Positions 1-5,382 of a stretch of DNA of 8,390 nucleotides are shown here, piece after piece (positions within the stretch are counted from its first letter, which is position 1; each line of letters begins with the position of its first letter). Made by a program: the position numbers and the translations under genes. Below the pieces are notes generated by a model, which saw only the letters and a list, made by a program, of their open reading frames with translations, did no database searches and was not told the origin of the DNA. Source of the stretch: Opitutaceae bacterium (GTDB taxonomy: Bacteria; Verrucomicrobiota; Verrucomicrobiia; Opitutales; Opitutaceae); NCBI GenBank assembly GCA_031272375.1, contig JAISTY010000075.1, forward strand, positions 1 to 8,390, written 5' to 3'.

Positions 1-20
1 CCGGGGGCGTGTACGCCTTA

Positions 21-35
21 GGGGGGGGGGGGGGG
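21..35. repeat. G15 homopolymer tract
   Basis: Fifteen consecutive G residues lie about 85 bp upstream of rpmJ, between a near-palindrome (GGCGT at 6-10, ACGCC at 13-17) and a short GCGG-T6-CCGC hairpin (38-51). No coding frame could be supported across it. Such a tract is prone to slippage and to length error in sequencing, so its exact length is uncertain. Confidence 0.8.
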
Positions 36-78
36 AAGCGGTTTTTTCCGCCGGGCGGATTTGCGGGGGACACTCCTG

Positions 79-107
79 TTGACAAGGGCGGGGGCGGAAC
101 GTGTTTT
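79..107 (+). promoter_or_regulatory. possible rpmJ-rpmE promoter
   Basis: A perfect -35 hexamer TTGACA lies at 79-84. With 17-bp spacing the -10 position is TGTTTT (102-107), which matches the consensus at only three positions. If it is real, transcription would start only a few bases before the rpmJ ATG at 119, giving an almost leaderless message. That would fit the missing Shine-Dalgarno sequence. The -10 match is weak, so this is tentative. Confidence 0.3.
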
Positions 108-118
108 TCGCGGCTTTT

Positions 119-244
119 ATGAAAGTCGTCTCCTCCATCAAATCCGCCAAGAAGCGCCATCCGGCCTGCCAGGTTGTGCGCCGCAAGGGCCGCATCTACG
201 TCATCAACAAGACCGAACCGCGCTACAAGGCGCGCCAGGGCTGA
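119..244 (+). CDS. rpmJ: 50S ribosomal protein L36 (zinc-free form)
   Basis: A 41-residue basic protein beginning [12 protein letters not shown] and ending EPRYKARQG, which is the classic L36 layout: MKV start, a central RRKGRIYVI strand and a C-terminal KxRQG. L36 is a small protein of the large ribosomal subunit that binds 23S rRNA. The zinc-binding form carries a C-x2-C...C...H ribbon. Here only Cys17 remains and the other ligand positions are non-cysteine, so this is the C-minus (YkgO-like) form, though five residues shorter than the 46-aa E. coli YkgO. The ATG has no Shine-Dalgarno sequence before it. The stop is followed after 23 bp by rpmE, so the two are probably co-transcribed. In many bacteria such paralogues are induced under zinc limitation by Zur. 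I see no clear Zur box here, and it could be the only L36 copy in this genome. Confidence 0.93.
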   Translation: MKVVSSIKSAKKRHPACQVVRRKGRIYVINKTEPRYKARQG

Positions 245-267
245 TTAACCTTTTTCCCAACAAAACC

Positions 268-522
268 GTGAAAGCCGAAGGCCATCCTGTTCTCAACAAT
301 GTCTGCTTCCTCGATGTTTCGAGCGGCAGGCGTTTCCTCACAAAATCCACGATGAAGTCCGCCCGCAAGGAGACCATTGACGGGGTCGAATACAACGTCG
401 TCCTGCGCGATGTGACCATGGACTCGCATCCGGCCTACACGGGCGAGAAGCGCATTGTGGACACGGCGGGGCGCGTGGAGAAGTTCACGTCGAAGTTCCG
501 CCGCGCGCGCAAGGCGGCGTAA
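268..522 (+). CDS. rpmE2: 50S ribosomal protein L31, type B
   Basis: An 84-residue protein with the hallmarks of L31 type B: N-terminal HPVLNNVCFLDVSSG, then TKSTMKSA, and the diagnostic DSHPAYTGEKR at about residues 52-62, followed by DTAGRVEKFTSKF. The zinc-binding CxxC of type A L31 is absent; Cys13 is the only cysteine. I chose the GTG at 268 because the protein then starts MKAEGHP, matching the usual MKxxxHP start. The frame is open further upstream, but that stretch overlaps rpmJ and looks non-homologous. There is no Shine-Dalgarno sequence; the 20 bases before the GTG are C/A-rich. It is the second gene of an rpmJ-rpmE unit and is followed by a strong terminator. L31 bridges the 50S central protuberance and the 30S head. 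C-ending codons dominate, as expected for a highly expressed gene. Confidence 0.93.
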   Translation: MKAEGHPVLNNVCFLDVSSGRRFLTKSTMKSARKETIDGVEYNVVLRDVTMDSHPAYTGEKRIVDTAGRVEKFTSKFRRARKAA

Positions 523-551
523 GCCGTCCGCGGAGCCGTTCCGTCCAAAGC

Positions 552-579
552 CCTCCCCTTTCGCGGGGGAGGTTTTTTT
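552..579 (+). terminator. intrinsic terminator of rpmJ-rpmE
   Basis: A perfect 7-bp stem CCTCCCC (552-558) / GGGGAGG (566-572), with a 7-nt loop, is followed directly by seven T (573-579). It lies 30 bp after the rpmE stop. The T-run exists only on the + side, so it serves this transcript and not the minus-strand gene that ends at 714. Confidence 0.85.
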
Positions 580-624
580 GGCGTGCGGAGGGGTTCCTCT
601 CGCGCGAAGACGGGACGGGACAAG

Positions 625-682
625 GGGCGGGGCGACCAGTCGCCCCGTCGAAAGCGGCGACAAGCCGCCGCACTCCAAATTT
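625..682. repeat. double-palindrome intergenic repeat (REP-like)
   Basis: Two adjacent inverted repeats. GGGGCGA (629-635) pairs with TCGCCCC (640-646), and GCGGC (654-658) pairs with GCCGC (664-668). They are followed by CACTCCAAATTT (671-682). On the minus strand the block reads TGGAGTGCGGCGGCTTG, then TCGCCGC and the second palindrome. From memory this resembles a motif scattered between genes in several verrucomicrobial and planctomycete genomes, but only one copy is in this window, so the dispersed nature is inferred. It lies 32 bp beyond the stop of the minus-strand aminotransferase and could act as a 3'-end hairpin for it. Confidence 0.5.
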
Positions 683-713
683 CACTCCCGAAACGCTTTT
701 GGGCGGGGCCGTG

Positions 714-1799
714 TCAGGGGAGTTTGGGGGCCTCGGCGAGGGCGGAGGCGAAGGCGGTCGTGACAGCGGCCATCGTTTCGTCGGTTTCGTCGCCCATGTT
801 GGAGATGCGGAAGGTCTTGCCCTTCAGTTTGCCGTAGCCGCCGTCAATGATGAAGTTGTGCTTGGTTTTCAGGATTTTATTGAGGGCGGGAAGGTCCACG
901 TTGAGGGAGTTGGCGAAGCAGTTGAGGGTGACGCTGCCGAAGCCCTCGCGTGGGAAGAGGGTGAAGCCGAGGGCGGATACGGCGTCGCGGACGTGTTTGT
1001 TGAGGCGGGCGTGGCGGGCGTGGCGGTTTTCGAGGCCCTCGGCCTTGATGGAGTCGAGTTGGGAGCGGAGGGCGTAGAGGAGGGCGATGCAGGGGGTGCT
1101 GGGGGTCATGCCTTTCTCGTGATTGGTCTGGAATTCGTTGAGGTCGAAGTAATAGCCGCGGTCTGGGGTGTTTTTGGCGCGTTCGAGGGCGCGTTGGGAG
1201 ACGGAGATGAGGGCGAGGCCGGGGGGAAGGGCGAGGGCTTTTTGGGAGCCGGTGATGAGGACGTCCACGCCGAGCGCGTCCTTTTGGATGGGGAGGGCGG
1301 AGAAGGAGCTGACGCAGTCAACGATGGAGATGACGTCGGGGAACTGGCGGATGACGGACATGAGGGCGGGGAGGTCGCTCATGCAGCCGCAGGAGGTTTC
1401 GTTGTGGATGAGGGTGATGGCGTCGTATTGGCCGGAGGCGAGTTCGCGCTGGACGGCCTCGGGGCAGACGGGCTGGCCCCAGTCGAACTTGAGGGCGGCG
1501 GCGTCGCGTCCGAGGCGGCGGGAGACGTCGTTCCATTTGTCGGAGAAGGCGCCGTTCATGCAGTTGAGGACTTTTTTGCGGGAGAGGTTGCGGACGGCGC
1601 CCTCCATGACGCCCCAGGCGGAGCTGGTGGAGAGGTAGACGGGGTCTTTGGTGTAGAAGAGGTTCTGGAGGTCGGGCTGGAGGCTGTTGTAGAGGGCGAC
1701 GAAGTCGGCGGAGCGGTGGCCGATCATGGGTTGGGCCATGGCGGCGAGGGTCTTTTGGGAGACATTGATGGGACCTGGGATGTATAGTTTGTAGCTCAT
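714..1799 (-). CDS. class V aminotransferase (serine/alanine-glyoxylate type)
   Basis: A 361-residue PLP enzyme of fold type I, class V, close in length to alanine/serine-glyoxylate aminotransferases. Motifs in order: PGPINVS (8-14); IGHRS (26-30); STSSAWGVMEGAVRNL (57-72), at the position of the usual GSGT segment that binds the cofactor phosphate; NGAFSDKW (82-89); HNETSCG (132-138); DCVSSF (161-166), whose Asp161 should contact the pyridine nitrogen; and GSQKALALPPGL (184-195), whose Lys187 should form the Schiff base. The family moves amino groups between alanine or serine and glyoxylate or pyruvate. In some lineages members of this group replace SerC in serine synthesis, but there is no serA or serB beside it. 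The ATG at 1799 gives a typical MSYKLYIPGP start, with no Shine-Dalgarno sequence (the upstream bases are CCCAACC). It is divergent from lpxK across 125 bp. Exact substrate unknown. Confidence 0.88.
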   Translation of the reverse strand: MSYKLYIPGPINVSQKTLAAMAQPMIGHRSADFVALYNSLQPDLQNLFYTKDPVYLSTSSAWGVMEGAVRNLSRKKVLNCMNGAFSDKWNDVSRRLGRDAAALKFDWGQPVCPEAVQRELASGQYDAITLIHNETSCGCMSDLPALMSVIRQFPDVISIVDCVSSFSALPIQKDALGVDVLITGSQKALALPPGLALISVSQRALERAKNTPDRGYYFDLNEFQTNHEKGMTPSTPCIALLYALRSQLDSIKAEGLENRHARHARLNKHVRDAVSALGFTLFPREGFGSVTLNCFANSLNVDLPALNKILKTKHNFIIDGGYGKLKGKTFRISNMGDETDETMAAVTTAFASALAEAPKLP

Positions 1800-1924
1800 G
1801 GTTGGGAAAAAACGGGTTGGGAGAGCGGATTGGTTTGCGCGAGGAGGCGGCTGCCGTAAAGGAGCGCGGGAACAAACGGGGCGCGCGGCGCACCGTCAAC
1901 TTTTAATCCGTTTCCGAGCGCACA

Positions 1925-3106
1925 ATGTCCTCCCGTTTCCAGCGTCTGTTGAATGCCGTCGAGCAATACACGATTGATGTGATTTTCGATCGGGCGGAGG
2001 GGGCGGGGGCGACGCTTTACGCGGGGTTTCTGCTGTGCCTGTCGTTTGTGTTCAGCGGGGTGGTTCAGGCGCGTTGGTGGCTTTACCGGAAGCGGATCCT
2101 GCACGACCAGCCGCTGGGGTGTTTGGTGGTGGTGGTGGGCAACCTGACGGTGGGGGGGACGGGGAAGACGCCGGTGGTGGAGCGGTTCGCGGGGGCGTTG
2201 CGGGACCGGGGGCGGAAGGTGGCGATTCTGTCGAGGGGCTATCGGAGCAAGTCGCCGCCGTTCTGGAGGCGTTGGGTGGGGGCGTTGACGCACGCGGCGG
2301 AGGCGCCGCCGCGGGTGGTGAGCGACGGGGAGCGGGTGCTGCTGGACTCGGAGGTGGCGGGGGACGAGCCGTTCATGCTGGCGAAGAACCTGCCCGGCGT
2401 GCCGGTGATTGTGGACAAGAACCGCGTGAAGGCGGGGCGGCACGCGATACGGAAGTTCGGCTGCGACACGCTGGTTTTGGACGACGGCTTCCAATACCTG
2501 CCGCTGAAGGGCAGCCTGAATCTGCTGCTGGTGGACAAGACGAACCCCTTCGGGAACACGTGCCTGCTGCCGCGGGGGATTTTGCGCGAGCCGGTGAAGC
2601 ATCTGCGCCGGGCGGACTACATTTTCCTGACGAAGTCGGACGGGCGGCGGGACGCGGATCTGGAGGAGTTGATACGGGAGCACAATCCGGGGGCGGATCT
2701 CATCGAATGCGCGCACCGTCCGAAGTTTCTGCGGCGGGTGGGAGGCGGGGAGAGCCTGCCGCTGGAGTTTCTGAAGGGGCGGCGGGTGGGGGCGTTCAGC
2801 GGGATCGCGGTGCCGGAGAGTTTCGAGAAGTTTTTAAGGGATTTGGGCGGGCGGATGGAGTTTTCGCGGCGGTTCCTGGACCACTACCGGTTCACGTCGG
2901 CGGACTTCGTCTCGATTTTCACGGAGGCGATCGAGCGGAAGGTGGAGTGCATTGTGACGACGGAGAAGGACGCGGTGCGCCTGCCGGAGGGGCTTCCGTG
3001 TCCGGTGCCGATTTATTACCTGCGGTTGGAGATAGAGATACTGCGCGGGGCGGCGGACTTCGCGGAGGCGGTGGACCGTCTGTGTTTCGCGCACGGGAAG
3101 CGGTGA
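1925..3106 (+). CDS. lpxK: tetraacyldisaccharide 4'-kinase LpxK
   Basis: A 393-residue lipid A kinase, which phosphorylates the 4'-position of the tetraacylated disaccharide to give lipid IVA at the inner face of the inner membrane. Motifs: a hydrophobic N-terminal anchor (about 27-47) followed by RWWLYRKR; a P-loop [13 protein letters not shown] (71-83); LSRGY (102-106); VSDGERVLL (132-140); DEPFMLA (147-153); DDGFQYL (186-192); NPFG (207-210) with [10 protein letters not shown] (214-223); TKSD (236-239); and the C-terminal [10 protein letters not shown] (345-354). The usual length is about 330 aa. The extra length is an N-terminal extension of about 30-40 residues and a linker near 108-130. 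The ATG at 1925 is the only sensible start, with at most a weak GAG upstream. No other lpx gene is adjacent. Codons end mostly in G, unlike the minus-strand genes, which end mostly in C. It converges on the metallopeptidase gene with only 20 bp between. Confidence 0.95.
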   Translation: MSSRFQRLLNAVEQYTIDVIFDRAEGAGATLYAGFLLCLSFVFSGVVQARWWLYRKRILHDQPLGCLVVVVGNLTVGGTGKTPVVERFAGALRDRGRKVAILSRGYRSKSPPFWRRWVGALTHAAEAPPRVVSDGERVLLDSEVAGDEPFMLAKNLPGVPVIVDKNRVKAGRHAIRKFGCDTLVLDDGFQYLPLKGSLNLLLVDKTNPFGNTCLLPRGILREPVKHLRRADYIFLTKSDGRRDADLEELIREHNPGADLIECAHRPKFLRRVGGGESLPLEFLKGRRVGAFSGIAVPESFEKFLRDLGGRMEFSRRFLDHYRFTSADFVSIFTEAIERKVECIVTTEKDAVRLPEGLPCPVPIYYLRLEIEILRGAADFAEAVDRLCFAHGKR

Positions 3107-3126
3107 GGGGAGGCGCGGCGGGGGCA

Positions 3127-3792
3127 TCAGGCGGCGACAAGGCGCCGCCATTCGCGGAGCCAGCGTTCCGCCTCGCGCCAGCGCGGGAAGAGGCGCTCCG
3201 TCTCCGCCCAGAACGCGTTGGAGTGGTTCATGTGCCGCAGGTGCGCAAGTTCATGGCAGATAACGTAATCGCGCACCCAGTCCGGAGCCATCACGAGGCG
3301 CCAGTTGAGGGAGATTGCTCCGCGGGCGGAGCAGGAACCCCAGCGCGTCCGCTGGGCGCGGACGTGGACGGCCGTCAGGCGTCCGTCCGACCGCGCGGCG
3401 AGTTCCCAGGTGCGGGCGGGCAGTTCGATGCGCGCGACACGCTGGAAGTGGGGTTCGAGGAGCGGGCGCAAATTCCCCTCCGCCGCGGCGCCGATATGGA
3501 AGACGTCGGCGCCGAGGCGGACGGCGCCGGCCTCGGGGCGGATTTCCTCCATGTTGCCGCGCCAGGGGACGCGGGTGCCGGCGCGCCATTCCGCGACGAG
3601 GCGCGGGCGGCGGGCGAGGCGCGCGCGGGCGTGTTCGAGCCATTCCCGGTGGCGTTCGACGAAGCGCCGCGCCTCCTCTTCCGTTCCTTTTGCCGGGAGG
3701 GTGACGACCGCGTTGCCGGAGGCGTCCAGTTGGAGCCGGTAGCGCCGGGCGCGTTCGCTTCGGCGGAAGACAGGGGTGTCCGGCGGTGTCAT
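3127..3792 (-). CDS. YgjP/DUF45-family zinc metallopeptidase
   Basis: A 221-residue protein of the YgjP-like (DUF45, M48-type) metallopeptidase family. The N-terminal half (about 10-140) is a divergent beta-rich region. It is followed by the family signature RTRWGSCS (148-155) and ISLNWRL (160-166). The zinc site is CHELAHLRHMNHS (179-191), with His180, His184 and probably His190 as ligands and Glu181 as catalytic base. FWAETERLFP (194-203) follows, as in family members. No signal peptide is seen, so it is probably cytosolic. Substrates of the family are not established. The ATG at 3792 follows the oxidoreductase stop by 18 bp, so the two are likely one transcript with this gene second. No Shine-Dalgarno sequence is visible. 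The G-over-C strand bias seen in its neighbours is weak here. The C-terminal coding end overlaps a GGCGGC/GCCGCC inverted repeat, which could help end transcripts in this convergent site. Confidence 0.9.
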   Translation of the reverse strand: MTPPDTPVFRRSERARRYRLQLDASGNAVVTLPAKGTEEEARRFVERHREWLEHARARLARRPRLVAEWRAGTRVPWRGNMEEIRPEAGAVRLGADVFHIGAAAEGNLRPLLEPHFQRVARIELPARTWELAARSDGRLTAVHVRAQRTRWGSCSARGAISLNWRLVMAPDWVRDYVICHELAHLRHMNHSNAFWAETERLFPRWREAERWLREWRRLVAA

Positions 3793-3810
3793 GCGGTTTT
3801 GCGGGGCGGT

Positions 3811-4881
3811 TCAGAGGGCGGCGCGGGCGTATTGCGGGGGCCACGCGGGGGAGCCGCCGAGTTCCGCGGAGGCCTTGAGGGGCCAGTAGGGTTCGGCGAG
3901 CGATTTGCGTCCGATGAGCACGAGGTCGGCCTTGCCGGAGGCGACGATGTCCTCCGCGAGCGTTGCGGTTGTGATGTTGCCGACGGCGGCGACGGGGATC
4001 TCGACCTCGCGGCGGAGGCGTTCGGCGAAGGGGGTCTGGTAGCCGGGGTTGTGGGAGGGGATGGGGGCGTCGGGGAGGTTGCCGCCGGAGCTGACGTCGA
4101 GGAGGTCAACGCCCTTGGGTTTGAGGCGGCGGGCGAGGGCGATGGAGTCCTCGACGGACCAGCCGCCGTCAACCCATTCGGTCGCGGAGACGCGGACGGC
4201 GAGGGGGAGTTCGTCGGGCCAGGCCTCCCTTGAGGCGCGGACGACCTCCATGAGGAAACGGATGCGGTTTTTGAAGGTGCCGCCGTAGGTGTCGGCGCGC
4301 TGGTTGGTGAGCGGGGAGCAGAAACTTTGGAGGAGGTAGCCGTGGGCGGCGTGGAGTTCGAGCCACTTGAAGCCCACCGCCGCCGCCCGGCGCGCCGCCG
4401 CCGCGAAGGCGGCGGTGATGTCCGCGATTTCCGCCTCGGAAAGTTCCCAGGGGACGCGCGACAAGCCGCCGCCGAAGGGGACGCGTCCGGGGCCGACCGG
4501 GCGCCAGCCGCCCTCGGCGTCGGAGAGCTGGCGTCCGCCGTCCCACGGGGGCGCGCAGGAGGCCTTGCGTCCGGCGTGGCCGAGCTGGATGCCGGGGACG
4601 GCGCCCTGGGCGGAGATGAAGGCGGCGATTTTGCCGAGGGCGGCGGCGTGGGCGTCCGTCCAGATGCCGAGGTCGAGCGGGGTGATGCGGCCGCGGGGTT
4701 CGACGGCGGTGGCCTCGATGAGGACGAGGCCGGCGCCGCCGGCGGCGCGGGAGCCGTAATGGGCGAAGTGCCAGCCCTTGGCCATGCCCTCGACCGCGGA
4801 ATACTGGCACATGGGCGAGATGCCGACGCGGTTGCGCAACTCAACCGACCTCAATTTGAAGGGGGAGAAAAGGTGTGACAT
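3811..4881 (-). CDS. NADH:flavin oxidoreductase, old yellow enzyme family (YqjM-like)
   Basis: A 356-residue FMN-dependent TIM-barrel ene-reductase, close to the 338 aa of Bacillus YqjM. Seen: NRVGISPMCQYSA (17-29), with Cys25 and Tyr27 at the positions of the YqjM flavin-tuning Cys26 and Tyr28; HFAHYGSRAAGGAGL (38-52); QLGHAGRK (99-106); LELHAAHGYLLQSF (174-187), with the substrate-binding His177/His180 pair; SPLTNQRADTYGG (189-201); RVSATEW (230-236); and FMN-phosphate segments AVGNI (299-303) and LIGRKSLAEPYWP (322-334). Such enzymes reduce activated C=C bonds with NAD(P)H; the physiological substrate is unknown. The frame stays open to 4989, but the extra 36 residues come from intergenic repeat DNA and are not like the family, so I start at the ATG at 4881 (MSHLFSPFKL). 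It is probably first in a two-gene unit with the metallopeptidase, 18 bp downstream. Confidence 0.93.
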   Translation of the reverse strand: MSHLFSPFKLRSVELRNRVGISPMCQYSAVEGMAKGWHFAHYGSRAAGGAGLVLIEATAVEPRGRITPLDLGIWTDAHAAALGKIAAFISAQGAVPGIQLGHAGRKASCAPPWDGGRQLSDAEGGWRPVGPGRVPFGGGLSRVPWELSEAEIADITAAFAAAARRAAAVGFKWLELHAAHGYLLQSFCSPLTNQRADTYGGTFKNRIRFLMEVVRASREAWPDELPLAVRVSATEWVDGGWSVEDSIALARRLKPKGVDLLDVSSGGNLPDAPIPSHNPGYQTPFAERLRREVEIPVAAVGNITTATLAEDIVASGKADLVLIGRKSLAEPYWPLKASAELGGSPAWPPQYARAAL

Positions 4882-4908
4882 GGGCGGCTCACAAAACCGA
4901 AGGGAGCC

Positions 4909-5001
4909 GTGGAGGAAAGCACGAAGGGCGCGGAGTTTTTTGCGGGCGGTTTTTATTACACAGAGGTCACGGAGAGGAACGGAGGACACGGAGGTTTTTT
5001 T
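4909..5001 (+). repeat. purine-rich short-unit arrays 1 and 2, each ending in a T-run
   Basis: Array 1 (4909-4935) has units such as GTGGAGGA, GCACGAAGG and GCGCGGAG and ends in T6 (4936-4941). Array 2 (4957-4994) has CACAGAGGT, CACGGAGAG, GAACGGAGGA and CACGGAGG and ends in T7 (4995-5001). Units of 8-11 bp share the core CRMRRAGG. They lie on the same strand as array 3 and opposite to array 4. Confidence 0.7.
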
Positions 5002-5033
5002 GAACAGAAGATAAGAAGAGGGAGGAAGAGGGG
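4996..5033 (+). repeat. 38-bp direct repeat, copy 1 (contains GAACAGAAG box)
   Basis: T6, then GAACAGAAGATAAGAAGAGG and a G/A-rich tail. It matches 5111-5148 at 35 of 38 positions by direct comparison, 115 bp away. The core box (5000-5021) also occurs inverted at 5307-5328, with 19 of 22 bases shared. It sits immediately after array 2. Confidence 0.85.
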
Positions 5034-5087
5034 CGGGGAAGATTAAGAATTAAAGATAAGAAATTAAAGACAAGAGATTTACTCCAA

Positions 5088-5116
5088 CGCGAAGGCGCGA
5101 AGACGCGAAGTTTTTT
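5088..5116 (+). repeat. purine-rich array 3 with T-run
   Basis: Three 8-bp units, CGCGAAGG, CGCGAAGA and CGCGAAG (5088-5110), are followed by T6 (5111-5116) and then by the second GAACAGAAG-type box. The architecture is the same as array 2 plus box. Confidence 0.8.
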
Positions 5117-5148
5117 AAACAGAAGATAAAAAGAGGGATGAAGAGGGG
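5111..5148 (+). repeat. 38-bp direct repeat, copy 2
   Basis: T6 followed by AAACAGAAGATAAAAAGAGG and a G/A tail. It differs from copy 1 (4996-5033) at three positions only. Confidence 0.85.
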
Positions 5149-5169
5149 TGTGTGATGCCGCATGTTGGC

Positions 5170-5201
5170 AATTAACAATTAGTAATTAACAATTAACAAT
5201 T
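5170..5201. repeat. AATTAAC heptamer tandem array
   Basis: Consecutive 7-bp units: AATTAAC (5170-5176), AATTAGT (5177-5183), AATTAAC (5184-5190), AATTAAC (5191-5197), then a partial AATT. The block is bounded by CAATT on the left and AATTG on the right. Between these bounds it has only a handful of G/C bases, in an otherwise strongly GC-rich window. Confidence 0.85.
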
Positions 5202-5233
5202 GAGGGAGCGCGCTGTGGGGCGGCGGAGGGCGG

Positions 5234-5295
5234 GGGCGTTAGGGACAGGTTAAAAAGGGGGCGTTAGCGTTAGGGCGTTAGGGACAGGTTAAAAA
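5234..5295. repeat. perfect 23-bp direct repeat with GCGTTA hexamers
   Basis: The sequence starting GGGCGTTAGGGACAGG and ending TTAAAAA is present at 5234-5256 and identically at 5273-5295, a 39-bp period. The gap between copies carries further GCGTTA hexamers (5261-5266 and 5267-5272), so the block looks built by stepwise duplication. Confidence 0.9.
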
Positions 5296-5306
5296 TGCGG
5301 GGGTTT

Positions 5307-5328
5307 GTTCTTCTTAACTTCTGTTCAA
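5307..5328 (-). repeat. inverted copy of the GAACAGAAG box
   Basis: Read on the minus strand it is TTGAACAGAAGTTAAGAAG plus three bases, sharing 19 of 22 bases with the + strand box at 5000-5021. On its own strand it follows array 4 after an 11-nt gap, so the order array-then-box is the same as in the + strand copies. Confidence 0.8.
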
Positions 5329-5339
5329 CGGATTGGGGG

Positions 5340-5378
5340 CTTTGCGCCCTTTGTGATGTCCTTTGTGACCTTTGTGGT
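5340..5378 (-). repeat. purine-rich array 4 (CACAAAGG units), directly after pilT
   Basis: On the minus strand the units read ACCACAAAGG, TCACAAAGG, ACATCACAAAGG and GCGCAAAG. The array begins four bases beyond the pilT stop codon (5383-5385). It is the same unit family as arrays 1-3, but in the opposite orientation. Confidence 0.8.
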
Positions 5379-5382
5379 GAAA

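Larger units (their letters stand above)
4882..5382. other. gene-free spacer made of several repeat families
   Basis: About 500 bp between pilT and the oxidoreductase gene, both on the minus strand, with no credible coding sequence. It is much richer in A/T and purine tracts than the surrounding genes. From left to right it holds: purine-unit arrays 1 and 2, a GAACAGAAG box, an A/G-rich stretch (5034-5080), array 3, a second box, an AATTAAC heptamer array, a 23-bp direct repeat with GCGTTA hexamers, an inverted box, and an inverted array that begins right after the pilT stop codon. The promoter of the oxidoreductase operon should lie in here, but I cannot point to a convincing one. Confidence 0.8.

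Noticed and set aside
699..1787. Long + strand open frame (about 360 codons) opposite the aminotransferase
   Set aside because: It is the antisense shadow of a clear PLP enzyme. Its translation is a low-complexity Gly/Ala/Val/Glu string caused by the GC bias, with no family motif.
1800..1924. Divergent promoters between the aminotransferase and lpxK
   Set aside because: A TTTAAT at 1902-1907 could be a -10 site for lpxK, but no acceptable -35 lies at the right spacing, and nothing convincing faces the other way.
3129..3149. GCGGCGACAAG string near the end of the metallopeptidase, resembling the 654-664 repeat
   Set aside because: It encodes the C-terminal RRLVAA of the metallopeptidase and lacks the flanking palindrome and CACTCC tail. 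Chance similarity in GC-rich DNA is likely.
2035..4233. A 732-codon + strand open frame crossing lpxK, the metallopeptidase and part of the oxidoreductase
   Set aside because: It overlaps three recognisable genes in other frames and has Gly/Ala/Arg-rich composition without domains. It is an artefact of high GC and few stops.
5234..5295. Telomere-like TTAGGG repeats
   Set aside because: TTAGGG appears only as part of the 23-bp direct repeat, in two copies, with no tandem run.
4882..5382. CRISPR array
   Set aside because: Repeats are short, of different families, and lack uniform spacers; there are no cas genes.
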